Assembly: GCA_012934845.2 (NCBI GenBank)
Contig: WNNJ02001570.1
Coordinates: forward strand, 306,077 to 370,076
Source of the DNA: Pomphorhynchus laevis
Taxonomy: Eukaryota > Acanthocephala > Palaeacanthocephala > Echinorhynchida > Pomphorhynchidae
Direction: 5' to 3'
Length of the DNA stretch: 64,000 bases
Position 1 is the first letter of the stretch; the number at the start of each line of letters is the position of its first letter. This document shows positions 21,740-33,600 of this stretch, piece by piece. Under the pieces are notes generated by a model that worked only from the letters and a program-made list of their open reading frames with translations, was not told the DNA's origin and did not search any database. A program made the translations under genes and the position numbers.

Positions 21740-22850
21740 TTATGACAAGCACATCTTCTGTTTCACTGTTGTTCGTGCAATGGCCATAATGCGGTTTGTA
21801 AAGGATGTAAATGTGTGAAATCGGGTAAGGTATGTATAGATTGTCTTCCGGGTTCTAGATGCGTAAATATAACTCAGTTTTACCAGAGCAACCGCGTTTC
21901 GTTGTACCTCATTGTGCTGTCTCTCTATCTCAAGATAGTGCTACTAGTGGAGAGTATGTAACACTTGAATTGAAATGTACCAATTCAAGTTGCTCTTTGT
22001 ATACCGTAGTAAAGGTACCCCGTCGTATTTCTCGAGACTTTTTTCACAAAGAATTCTTATGTGAAATATGCTCAGCTAGTCGTATAGCTACACTTGAGCT
22101 ATCTCTAAACGATGCTACGTTATCAATATCGTCCCTTAGTACAAAGTTGTCGAATTTGGAAGAATCTACTAGGTGTGATAAAACCCGGGTAGATAGAACG
22201 CAGATGAGCAACTACAGTACAGCTTATAATGTTTCTGGTCATACTTTTGCTAGTGTAGTTCGCAAAGAGGTAGCTAGAACAGTTCTTGCAACTTCTCGTA
22301 TCAATATGTCATCGTCAACACCCCTAGAAATCATGATAACATGTGATCAGCTAAGTATGAGAGCTTTAAATGTTATAATAAAAGAATTAGTAGATTCATC
22401 AAATGATGAACAGGATGTCAAAGACATTTTGAACGAGGCAGGTGTCCAAATAACACCAGACTGCAAAATTAAAACCCGCCGTTTCTCGACAACTCGCAAA
22501 GATATTCTTCCTGTCTGGTTTTTTGTTACATTAAATGAAGCCACAGTTCGTTGTATTCTAGATAGGCATCATCATTTAAGATATAGTGCCGGTTCCAGAA
22601 TGTGTTTGTTAATACTGATCTATCTCCTCCAGAAAGAGAGGACCATAAAGTCCTAAGAGATCAACTAAGAGAGAAACGTTTAGCAAATCTGACAATACAG
22701 TATGTTATCCGAAACAGTAGGGTAATTCGCAAATTTGATAGCACTGATCTGTCTTTATTGAATACCCAACCAAGGAATAGTGATCTTTCTGTTCTTGATG
22801 TTGCCACATCACAGGATAATCAGGAAATTTCCACTCCTCCAAGTATATGA
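21740..22850 (+). pseudogene. LINE family B ORF1
   Basis: It opens near an ATG at about 21748, then in another frame a Cys cluster (CSCNGHNAVCKGCKC..., 21773-21850), then from 21859 a frame with paired Cys motifs (CTNSSC ... CEIC), a Ser-rich segment, an RRM-like region and, after a shift near 22600, FVNTDLSPPERED and LREKR. Nucleic-acid binding is likely from the Cys motifs; no catalytic domain is seen. At least three frameshifts. ORF2 begins about 50 bases downstream. Confidence 0.68.
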
Positions 22851-22901
22851 CTACAAGCGACTGTAGCTCCTCGTATACTTAACGCTAAGTATACAGGATC
22901 C

Positions 22902-24740
22902 ATGAGACTTTTACTGTTTAATGTTGAAGGACTGCAGACGCTAATTAATGATGGAATTATTGAATGGTTAGAAAATTTTGATGTTCTTGTTCTGTTAGAA
23001 ACCTTGGTAACGACAAAATGTTCATTACCGGGATTCTATACTTTTGATCTTCCTGCTATAATCGGTAATCGAGGTCGTCCGTATGGAGGGATAATTCTTG
23101 CATTCAAACCTACAGTCGAAAGCTGGGTTTGTAAACATTCTTTCAACTCTATTGGGGTTGATACTCCCTGTGCTTTTCTGGTTGCTTCGTATTTTAAGCC
23201 GTCACTTACGGCAGCAGATATCATTGACGACATTTCACAGATATTAGATGGAGTCCCGATATCTAAGCATATAGTCATCGCGGGAGATTTCAATGCCCGA
23301 TACTCTCTACCTATCTCGGATAAACTTGAGCAACTAATTTCTTACTTCGAGTTTATACAACTCAAGCTCCATATTCCTAACGAAAAATGGTCCTATGAAT
23401 CATGGAACGGTAGAAGCTGTATTGATTTTATTTTTTCAAACGTTTCTGTCAGGGATACACATTTGGAATTGGCAAGTATATGGTCTTTAGTTCGGAAACA
23501 CAAGCCGGTGTCATGTCTTTTTGATTGCGTATCTCCAAAAAGAGAAACTCAGTATATCCGTAAACAAAGTAGAATTATACGATATCCAGCTATCCAAAAT
23601 AACAATATTATTCGTGCGATTACACTTTTATTCACAGGGAATTTTGAGGAGAGTACGTCCACCCTAATTTCAACTTTATTAGCTGCTTGTGGTCATCGTA
23701 ATTGTTTGAACAAAGTTAGGCAGGGTACTCAAAGGCCACTCTGGATGCGGACCATACAACGGGATATGATATTCTTAAGTAAGCGTTTTTGTTTTGATAT
23801 TTCAGTGCGCCGAGAATACGTTGTGCTTCGTCAATTCTACACCCATCTAAATGTTATGTGGAGAAAAACTAAATTACATGCAGAGGAACAAAAGCGGATC
23901 TATCTAGCGGAAAAGGCTCAGTGGATATTATTACGTCGAAATAATTCATGTACATCTCAGATCCCTTAAAGTGCATGGGTATCTCATTTTTGTAAGACGC
24001 TTAAACACTCTCCATTATTTGATACTCCACTCAACCTTTGTGGTATTACACTTTCTTCAATTGATAATGACCCATTGAATCACAGTTTTTCTCATCGAGA
24101 AATAGAGACGGCTGTGCAAACAATGAAAACTAATAAAGCGTCTGGTCCCGATAATTTTTGTGCAGAACATATTCAGTCAACGTTCTCTATTTTAGTGAAT
24201 TATTGGACATTTCTCTTCAACTCATTATTACATGGTGCAACTATCCCAGATTCCTGGCGAACGGGAGTTATCAAAATACTTTATAAAGGTAAAGGTTCAG
24301 CAAATGATACTAATTCGTACAGAGGTATTGTCCTCTTAAATCACTGCTATAAGCTTCTAACATTGGTCATGTCTACCCGTTTAACTTACTGTAGAGGATC
24401 ATACCTTCAAAACGAACAATTTGGGTTTAGAAAAATAAATCGGCTACTGATGCTATTAGAATTTTAGAAACCGAGTTTAGGACTGCTTCAATCAGCACAG
24501 CTCTCTCTATGCGATTTTTATTGATTTTCAAAAGGCATTTGACTCGGTCAATCGCAATCTTTTATTGATTAAACTCAATACAAGAATTCATATTAATGGG
24601 CGTTTTCTTAATCTTCTTCTTGCCGTGTTACAGCCGAGTTTTCTACGTATATTCGATGGTCTAAGGTTGTCCGAGTCATTTGTTACTGATAGAGGAGTGC
24701 TGCAACGTGACCCATTAAGCCCATTGCTTTTTTCCTAAGA
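22902..24740 (+). pseudogene. LINE family B ORF2 (APE + partial RT)
   Basis: The APE domain starts MRLLLFNVEGLQ, with LLETL, GGIILAF, AGDFNARYS and a terminal HKPVSC where family members usually have SDH. RT follows after an in-frame TAA (23967-23969): KTNKASGPDNF, IKILYKGKG, a shift near 24440, FIDFQKAFDSVN (A) and GVLQRDPLSPLLF (B, with Gly to Arg in the usual QGDP). The element is cut there by the fold-back, so motif C is absent. Confidence 0.85.
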
Positions 24741-24837
24741 AAAAAGCAATTATTTGATACTCTACTCAACCTTTGTGGTATTACACTTTCTTCATTGCTT
24801 TTTTCTTAAGAAAAAAGCAATGGGCTTAATGGGTCAC
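24707..24837. repeat. 44-bp inverted repeat around a self-templated 43-bp insert
   Basis: Arms 24707-24750 and 24794-24837 are reverse complements with one mismatch. Each arm contains a hairpin (24794-24821 is a perfect 28-bp palindrome). The 43-base spacer is a copy, one mismatch, of 24016-24058 in the same LINE. This is the 3' breakpoint of LINE B copy 2. Confidence 0.93.
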
Positions 24838-25363
24838 CATTTTATAACACAAATTTGAATTATAGAAAATCTTAAGATTAAAATATTTATTTTTGTAATT
24901 AGACATAACACAAAATACCTATCCAAATCTGACAAGTCAAATTACAAAATAAAAAGACTCAGTTAATTATCTTATTTGGTCATAAAAGTGATTTACTGGT
25001 TAGTAAAAATTGACAGTTAAAGTGTGCACTTTTAAAAAAGAGAAAAAGATCAACAATGTGCATATCTATTCAGTACATTCAATAAAGACAAAGTGGCATA
25101 CAAAACTAATTAGCTATTTTAGAAAATAGCCAACAATTACTTTACTTGTTACTAGCAAAGTTTTGCTCAATTGAACGAAATATACAATCGCAAATGACAG
25201 AAAATTTTGCACAAAGACAAAAATTAAAAAGTTTGACAAAGTGCAAAAACTAAAATCTGGAAATTGGTCAAGGCAAATATACTACTATACTCTTTTGAGA
25301 ACAACATAATTATATTCAATCCTTAATGTAAGTTGACTGTTTTTTATAGCATTAGCTTTTAAA
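24838..25363 (+). other. Repeat R tail and S-unit leader
   Basis: AT-rich sequence repeated at 53.7-54.2 kb and 61.05-61.45 kb (landmarks GACATAACACAA and TTGACAGTTAAA). A short frame with QNIQSQMTENFA recurs in other copies. GTAAGTTGACTG...TATAG near 25328 looks splice-like but no frame crosses it. Confidence 0.55.
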
Positions 25364-25373
25364 TATATATAAG
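25364..25373 (+). promoter_or_regulatory. TATA box of S mini-gene copy 1
   Basis: TATATATAAG lies about 50 bases upstream of the first ATG (25422). It is kept at the same spacing in most S copies; the 46.7-kb copy has TATATAAAGG. Promoter function is inference. Confidence 0.5.
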
Positions 25374-25421
25374 TGCTACATATTTTGATATTGTTTACAA
25401 TTTAGCAAACAATCGTTTGTC

Positions 25422-25738
25422 ATGCTTAATAAAAGAGCGAATAATTTTAAAGGATTTTATAGCAGAAGTGGTACACCTGGATCACAACGTGTTAGATGGC
25501 ATAAGCCCAGAGTTTTTATATGGCTACACCAACACATACCTTTTGCTCGCATTAATGTATTTTCCATTTGGAATTACAATCAGTAAGTATATAAATAAAA
25601 ATGAATTAATCACGATATTTATATTTTAGAATCGAGTTGATGTTTATTATGGCCACAATAACTTTTGTATTTCTAACCTCATTCATTGTATTCACATGTT
25701 ATATGTACAAGTGTCGATGGAGCAAGACAAATAAATGA
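25422..25738 (+). CDS. S mini-gene copy 1: small membrane protein, 47-nt intron
   Basis: First ATG after the TATA box. Exon 1 (25422-25582) encodes a basic, aromatic N-terminus (KRANNFKGF, RWHKPR). The intron 25583-25629 has GTAAGTAT at its start and TATATTTTAG at its end. Exon 2 (25630-25738) completes a predicted protein of about 89 residues with one hydrophobic span of about 20 residues and a basic tail ending SKTNK. The exon 1 region also stays open in an overlapping frame (70 codons, no ATG), so the coding frame is not certain. No family recognised. Confidence 0.45.
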
Positions 25739-27301
25739 TTTTATTCAACTTTATGTTTATTCAACAAAATTTGGTTTTTGACTGTAATTTTGTTTTCTTT
25801 TTTATTTTAAATTTTGATTATAAATTATTGTAATACTTAAGTTACTGATTAATTACGAAAGCAAAAATTTATCCAGGATAAGAATTTGAAAATATTATAT
25901 ATTTGATGACCTCTAATCCTGATTCTGAAGCATCGTCTATTATTTATAAGTCAATTTATAAAAATTTACAAATAAATAAGAGATATTTATGGTAACATAC
26001 ATTACTAGGACTTCAAACGTTATTACATGAATCAAGTGTAAGCTGCTTAACGCTTGGTAGGCAAATTACTCACTTTTTCAAAATAATTTATAAGAAACAG
26101 AATAAAACAATCCAAAATATAATTCATCAAACTTGCTTGAAAACAAGAAGAATTATGATGTATCAATAATACATATTATCAGTATTTCTGACAGAGGTAA
26201 TATTATCCGGAATACAAAGTCCACCGGTCAATACTAACATGACAATATAAAAAATTAAAGTATTGGATACCGGTTAGTAATTCATATGACTTATCAGTGT
26301 CAGGTTCTCTCTCAGTGATGGATGCAGAGGAGGACAATCAGACGACAAGAAACAAGTCATGTGCATAAGTTACTATAACACCTCTAGTACCATCATAGAG
26401 TGATAAACCAGCAACAAGCTTCAACAAATACGATCATTAGCAAAAACACTAGCAAATGCCAAGACAGGTATCTTTTATACCGGCTAACTTCTTATTTCAA
26501 ACTAAAGTTATACTAAAGTTATTCCGATTGAAAAAAAAATGTTTTAGGCCAAACGCGAATGAGCGACGTGAACAGTATTGGATACCAGTTGGTCATCCTT
26601 ACGGCTCATCAGTGCAAGATCCCTCCCACTGCTGAATGCAGAAGAGAAATAGCAGACGACAAGATACAAGTGATGTGCATAAGTTACTAGAACACCTATA
26701 GTACCATCATAGAGTGCTAAACCAGCAGTAAACGGTCACTAAAAAAGGATCATTAGCAAGAGCACTGGCAAATGCCAGCGCAGGTATCTTCTATATCGAC
26801 AAACTTATCATCTTAAACGAGAGTGATACCATTCGGCGTGAATTATGTAAACAATCATTCAAGCCAGAAGCGAAAGAACGACTAAAACAGTATTTGATAC
26901 CGTTTCGTCATCACTATAACTCATAAGTTCCAGATCACTCCTACTGCTGGATGAAGAAGAGGGCTAGCAAACAGGCAAGAAAAAATTATGTGCATGAGGT
27001 ACTATGACAGCTCTAGTACTATCATGTCAGTAGAAAAAATTATATCAGTTAACTGAATCAACGTACTTGTATTTCTATATCCAAATTTGAATTAAAGAAA
27101 ATCTGAAGATAAAAATATTTATTTTTGTAATTAGACATAACACAAAATACCTATCCAAATTTGACAAGTCAAATTTCAAAAAAAAAGAATCAGTTAATTA
27201 TCTGATTTGACATAAAAGTGTTTTATTGGTTAGTAGTAATGGACAATTAAATTGTGCACTTGTAAATAAAGCGTAAAAGAGTAATAAAGATTTTCTTAAA
27301 A
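25739..27301 (+). repeat. Repeat block R1 with ~313-bp subrepeats
   Basis: AT-rich non-coding block also present at 51.65-53.87 and 59.1-61.2 kb. It contains three degenerate tandem subrepeats of about 313-325 bases, marked by AGTATTGGATACC or AGTATTTGATACC near 26255, 26568 and 26894, each followed by GTGCATAAGTTACTA or a variant. No convincing gene. Confidence 0.75.
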
Positions 27302-27333
27302 AACTAACATCTTTCTATAGAAAGATGTTAGTT
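27302..27333. repeat. Perfect 32-bp palindrome at an element junction
   Basis: AACTAACATCTTTCTA followed at once by its exact reverse complement, no spacer. It lies between repeat R1 and the 3' end of the minus-strand LINE A copy. Confidence 0.92.
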
Positions 27334-27344
27334 CAAAAACGATG

Positions 27345-29810
27345 TTTAAAAAGATGTTTTTAAAAACGTTACTTAAAATAAAACATTCTGAGAAAATAGA
27401 GAATCAAAAGGCAGTCAGTCGTCTTCATGTATCACGGCCGCAGTTCCAGCGGGATCTGAGCCATCCAACCAATCCAACACGCCGCTCTCCGACTGTACCA
27501 CCCGGATTCTTTCACCCCCGAAGAGTCCAATCGAGGCCGTTTTTGTTCAATAATCGCGAGATGAGGAGCTTGAGAAACCTTAGTCTTTGCTCTGGGGGAC
27601 TCCTTTCGAAAAGAAGACTAATCCCGAGATAGCTTAAGTACTCCAAAGGCGCACTTTGGTTTTCCCAATCAATGACATATCCTAAGCCTGTTTCAACGCC
27701 TATCTAGCTATTTTCTGGATACGTTTGAGTCTATCCAGATCAGCTTTCACCGACCAATTCACCGTAACGATGAACACCAGGTATTTTACTCGAATTGTGA
27801 AGGTAGGTAGTGGTTGATTAGTCAATATGGAAGATCGAGCTGAGAGTGCTAGTCTCTTTAATTTTTTCTTTGTCGCAGGGGCGCCATGAAAAACAACGAC
27901 CTGCAATTTAAAGGAATTTAAAATAAGATTGGATATGGGTAACTGATCTTTTAATCTTACAAAGAAACGGCTGATGTCCGAGACAACATCTTTGCACCTG
28001 CATCCAGAGAACAGGAATGTGGTATCATCAGCGTATACAACTAGATGTTAATCACGTTTAAAATTCTTGAATAGTGCAATGTATGCAGCAAGATATAAGA
28101 TTAAAGAAAGTGGGTATCCTTGAGGCACATCCGTAATAGTGTAGAAGTGACGCGCATCAGGATCATCTACATAGTAGAAACGCTTGGTGTACACCAAAAT
28201 ATCCACCTTGTTAACAATTCTCACAGGCAACCGAGAGACCTGAGAGAGGAGATAACAAAGGGAATGGAGATACGGTCAAATGCAGCAGAAAAGTCAAAGA
28301 AAACAGCCACAGCAAGTTGATGGCTATTATCCCGACAAAACTGATGCACTTCACCTAATGCTGAATGGCCGAGCGAACTTTAGCGTATCTTTTGCATCGA
28401 AATGGGGCGCAGATCTTTAGGACATGTAATCGATTTCTGTTTTGGTAAAAATACGCGACGGCTGATATTTATGCCAGCAATGTTGGACGTGTTGGCTAAT
28501 AGCATTGTGATAGCGACTTCATTTCTCTGACTGTCTGTCAAAAGCTGACAGATCCGAATGTAGAGTGGCGCATGGAATTTGGAGGTGCCCGGAAGTGGCC
28601 ATCAGGAGTTACGGATATCTGTAACAGATTAGGCCCTACTACTGAGGTTACACCAAGGCGGGATTAGTTGGGGTGATTAAATGGAACCATAATTATGTAG
28701 GGATAGCGACTCCTCTAAAACTTTATTAAGGGCTATACTACCAATCCAGTCGAATGCCCTATATTTCTTACATACGAACTTATCCTTCTCGGATATCTTT
28801 CAAAAGAAAGACTGAGACGGGTTAAAATGAGCAATGCACGCTTTATCCTTTCCCAGCTGGAACCTATATCTAGTCCTCCAGTATTAATTCAAGAGGGCCT
28901 GTCTGGCGGGCACATAGAGATTAGGAAGATGTAGCGTATTAGCTAGGACCTTGATTTTTGTTGTAATGGGATTGTATATACGACCTTTATAGGTAGTTGA
29001 AAGCAACGCGGTAACTTGCGAAGAGAGGTACGAATTGAATTCGGACGAATTGAATTCGGACAAACTCTCATTTCCCATTCTGAACAAGAGTTGGGTAGCA
29101 GCCTGGAAGAACGCCACTCTGATAGGATCATAGTGAAACCTTTTTCGAAGCAACTTAAACACCTCTATCCGCCAGCAAATTAGGTCATGAGAGGTGGTCA
29201 GTTGTTAATGCGACAGCTCCGTGCAGATGGGTTTCAACAACCACATCTTATGAAGCAGTAATATATCGAGGGAATTTTTTGTTGAGCAATTAAAGGTAGA
29301 TGATGGTGGTTTGTGAATAAGATAGTCGTTCCTTGTTCTGCGAAGTGCTGCATTAATCCAACGACCAGTTCTGTCGTTGAAGTCACCAAGTAACATGTCA
29401 TAGCCACTACCCAAAATACGATCCAAGTGGTCACGGTTCTTGTTAATCTCCCCTTGACGGATGTAGATATTGGCAATACCGATGCGCTTCCCGTTCTTAT
29501 AGATGGATATAGCTAAGCAAGACAGGGCTGGACAAGAGTAGTTTAACAGGATGGAGGATCTTAACGAGCATTTAACTAGGGTTAAAAGACCTTGAGATGA
29601 AAATGAGTGAGGTTGGGTTATGTACGGAGTATAGTGGGTGTAGATGTGCTTAGGGATAAATCCAGCAATGTCCTGGGGGAGACGGATAGACCGCGTCTCC
29701 TGAAAGACTATAACATATGCATCCTTACCAGATAAAAGTCTAAGGGCAGAAGCACCTCCTGAGTTCCACTGAAAGATATTCAGTGAAAAGGGTTCTTGAT
29801 TACTTTGCAT
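27345..29810 (-). pseudogene. LINE family A copy 2, ORF2
   Basis: ATG at 29810, then FSLNIFQWNSGG, QETRSI, GDFNDRTGRW and the APE end near 29190 after a stop and shift. RT follows with many breaks: CPKDLRPIS, FFDFSAAFDR, an eroded PQG motif and YADDTT near 28030, then the family C-terminus near 27440. A 15-base tandem duplication lies near 29030-29060. It is more decayed than the copies at 1 bp and 62.75 kb. Confidence 0.83.
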
Positions 29811-29817
29811 TGTGTTA

Positions 29818-30670
29818 AGCTAGAACCGAAGGTGAGAAGGTTGCCCTACCCACACCCAGTCGAACAAGTTTGCGACACTTGCCCACAAGCGTTATCTTCA
29901 TTGCCCTTCTTTGTTTCAGGCAGTAATTTCCATGCCTTTCCCTGTTCGTGGACTCTCAAGGGGGCGACTGAGTTCGTAGATGAACGTCTTATCGGTGATT
30001 TTCTGATATAGGGCGCTGGCTGGGATGTGTCGGGTAATTGAAGCATCATAAGTGCGTTTGTTATCAGCGTCTCAAGACCGAAAAATCTTGTCCTTAAATC
30101 GCACAGCTCTATTTTCAGTGCTGAATAGGAATTAGCATCAGGAGGAGTTTGAACTGCTGGAATCTTGTAATCTAATGAGAATTTCTTGCTCGAAGGGCCC
30201 AGATGTCTCTTTTGATAGACTTTAAATACCTTACATTTCCGAGACCATGCCGGATGTTGTTGGCCACACTTCTTGCAGCAGGCTACTTTACTGCATGGTT
30301 GGGTGTGTTTTTCATCGGTTGGACCACAAACTCCACAGGATTTCGCTAAGTAGTAAGAGGAGTTTCAGTATTAAACATGAGTGGCAACTGTTGCAGTGAG
30401 GGTACGTTAGATTATTAACCTGAATTACCGTAAAACGCAAGTTGTAACCAGAAATGGGTTGCATCCTGATTTCTTGAGGAATAATGCATTCTCCTTGGAT
30501 GTCGTTGCAAAATCAATGGAAGGGGGTGTCTCCCTTTCATTGATAAAACGGATATTTGTAAGTTTATAAACTGATTCAAGTGTTTTAATATCATCGGAGT
30601 AAATATCCGGAATGATATTGTTGATTTTAACGGTAGCCTGAATTGGCAGAAAACAGGTTGGTTTTCCAGA
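29818..30670 (-). pseudogene. LINE family A copy 2, ORF1 (Gag-like)
   Basis: Reading downward: an RNA-binding region (NNIIPDIYSDD, FATTSKENA, GCNPF) matching the ORF1 at 61.45 kb, then zinc knuckles about 30350-30240 (CGVCGPTDEKHTQPC and CCKKCGQQHPAWSRKC, pattern C-x2-C-x3-H-x6-C). Several stops and shifts. Its upstream end abuts the viral fossil at about 30671. Confidence 0.75.
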
Positions 30671-30671
30671 G

Positions 30672-33600
30672 ATTATGCACTTAATAGTGATTTATTGGAT
30701 ATGGGAGGAAATTATGCTGAGATCAATAATCTTTTCAAAGATGTCCCTAATCATGCGGTCATCGAAATGTCTACAAAGTTTGTTTGTTTTCCCGCTCCTG
30801 ATTGTGATGCTGATAAACTATTCACGAAGACCATAAGTGCTCTAAAGAATAGCAATAAAGTTTGTGATGCCATATGGGCTAGATTTATGGACTACACTAA
30901 AGCAATTGATGTTATTGTAGCTTGCAGTAAATATGGAGACGCAGTTGCACTTCACGAAGAGCCTGGAATTAAATTTATCGGTTCTAAGGTACACCATGAT
31001 ATATGTGAAGGGAGAGTTAACACTTTACCTGACGAACTAGTCGGTAAAGTATGGATACAGGATTTCTTCCAATTTGACTATAAGATTGAGAATTGGTTCT
31101 GGGATGTCGGGGATGTGACTCATATATTGCCTGACACGAACTGCTATATTTCAGTTTCTGCCCAACATTCTTTAGGACGTACCGTTATGAATGAGCTTCT
31201 ATATGCTATCAAATATGCACCAATCTTAGGTTTAAAGTATACTCCCTCTGACATTAGAACTATGATCAGAACTGGAATCGTACGCGTAGATATGCCACTG
31301 GTGATCGCTGCTAAAAGCGAAAACACAAAGCCGGACACCAAAGACTCGCGAAACATATAGTGCCAATGACATTTTACGTGAAGTGACTGCCGAGTTTGAT
31401 GGGGCTGCTGTCCCCTTAGCATCTTTGTATGATGCGTGCACAATGAGAAAGAGCTCTGACACAGTTAATAGAACTATTAATCGAGTTTTGACAGCAGTAC
31501 AGAGCAAAGGAGGTGCTGTTGTGATCTCCTTAGATGTCAGCGGATGGAGTCCTAATGCTAACCGGCGCTTTTTCTTCGATCACCACAAGTACATTCTACA
31601 TACCACTACATTTCCCAAACCCTACAATATTATAAACTTCTGAGATAAAATTGAAGTAATGGTCAACAAACGCGGATGGGTGAAGTATGCTAATGTTGAT
31701 ACCGGAATGTTCCAAGGTTTTACAGGCACAATGGATACTCTGCTACACCTTCATGTAGCCTATTTCTGTATCAAAGAAGGGAAACGCGTAGGTATTATCC
31801 AACCCGAAGAAAGCGCCATTGCAATGGCTATGATAGACGACAGAGTCATCTGCTTACCTTTCTCAGCATCACGCTCACCCAGTGAGAAAGCAGAAACAGC
31901 CAGAGCTTTCTATAACCATATAATCAGGATTTATAAATTATTAGGTTTAACTATCGACCGTGATAAAACAATTGTCAGTACACAGAATTTTGTTTTCTTG
32001 AATATATTCTTTAGCAGATCACATGAGGTCCTTACAGCCGTGAAGGTTTATTCAAAATTAGATAGAGAACATCAGAAAACTTTCGGTGGAACAGTTCTCC
32101 AATGTAGAACAATAGCTGAGAATGCACGTAATGCCAGCTCCAGAGGCTGTGATCCAATTGTTGCTTACACCTTAGCCATCTGTTTAAGTAATAGACTCAT
32201 GTTCCTAACCTATCCCCCTCTGAGTACCAGAACCTCAACTGCCTTGTGTGGTTGTTTATATTTACCTGCAGGTATGGGCGGTGGTGGATATCCTAATTTG
32301 AGTCAAATGATGTGTAGTGAATGTCCTGATAACCTGACTGCATATTTAGGGCTTATGAAAAATATAATCCATCTTTTATGCACCGATGTTGCAAAGGAAG
32401 AGCTCATATCTGTAATTGTTGCAGCATGTGCCCGCCCTTTTGCTATCCCAAATTGTGAAACCTTTCTCGCAACACCTACTACAGTTAGATACTCTGATAT
32501 AACTGAACCCGCTGATGTTGCACAAGCAACAATTCATGACATGTTAAAGAAAAGAGCAAAGAGCAGGATTTTTGCAGACTTACTTAATATCAAAGGATCA
32601 TCTGCATATAATGATGCTGTCTGGGATGCCGTCCGCCTTTGCGAAGCTGATTCCTCGATTCTTTGTGCAGTAGGTAGTGTCTTACCTGGAGCTTTAATCA
32701 ATACAGTTATCGATAGAGTTAGAAAAAACGAACTCATTGTTAACCTCTTATCATATAATAAGAGAAAAAAACTACTTAGGAAGCATCGGAGACTTGACCG
32801 CGAACACATACGCTTTATAGCAGATCTTCCTTTATGTGTTCCGAGCGCAGAGAACGTCACAATGTTTAAGGAGAGCTCAGCAATGAGGTTTGCATATGAT
32901 CTCAGAATGAAATATTATGAATTTTTGAATGTCGTAGTCCACAATCATATTATCCCTGACCCGATGACATGTACATGTAGGGTCCTAGAACCCGACGGTG
33001 CTCTGTTTTCACTACACTTTAAGGCTCCTAAACCCATAGGAGATGAATTATACACAAATAGCCTGTACGATAGCTCTGCAAAATTAACACGTGTTGTACA
33101 TGGAAGAAGCCGCGGTGCGGTCATAAATGATCCTGCTCTTGGAAGATGTAAAAACCAGTGCGATAGATCGATGATTGAGGCAGCTGCTGTTTGCTCCTAT
33201 GTGATGGCTACCGGAAGGAATGCCAGTGCACTTTGGGATTTTGTCAAAGCTCTGTACGGCTCATTTAGTGATCAGTTTTATCCCACCACATACTGGACTT
33301 ATGACAGCAGTGCATCTTCAAAACGTATTGGGTATTTAAAAGTTAGGAGATCACATTATGCGTGTGTATATCCCAATTGTCTCGCATGTGTCGAGATAAC
33401 GGCCCCTAGATTAGAGCAAATTTTTGAATCAGCCCACACATCAACCGATTATATGAATTACATTGTCAGCCATAGAGCAACCCTTTTGGTAGAATTCGGG
33501 TGTTACTATGAAGGATTCCCAGATCTACATTATACTTTTTGAAAGGACTCAACACCTATTAGCACATCTGCATCTTTCTACATCAGTGAAGAAAAAATGG

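Noticed and set aside
25328..25350. Candidate 22-nt intron GTAAGTTGACTG...TATAG upstream of the S mini-gene
   Set aside because: All three frames have stops on both sides. It is conserved in the S copies, but only as part of a repeat.
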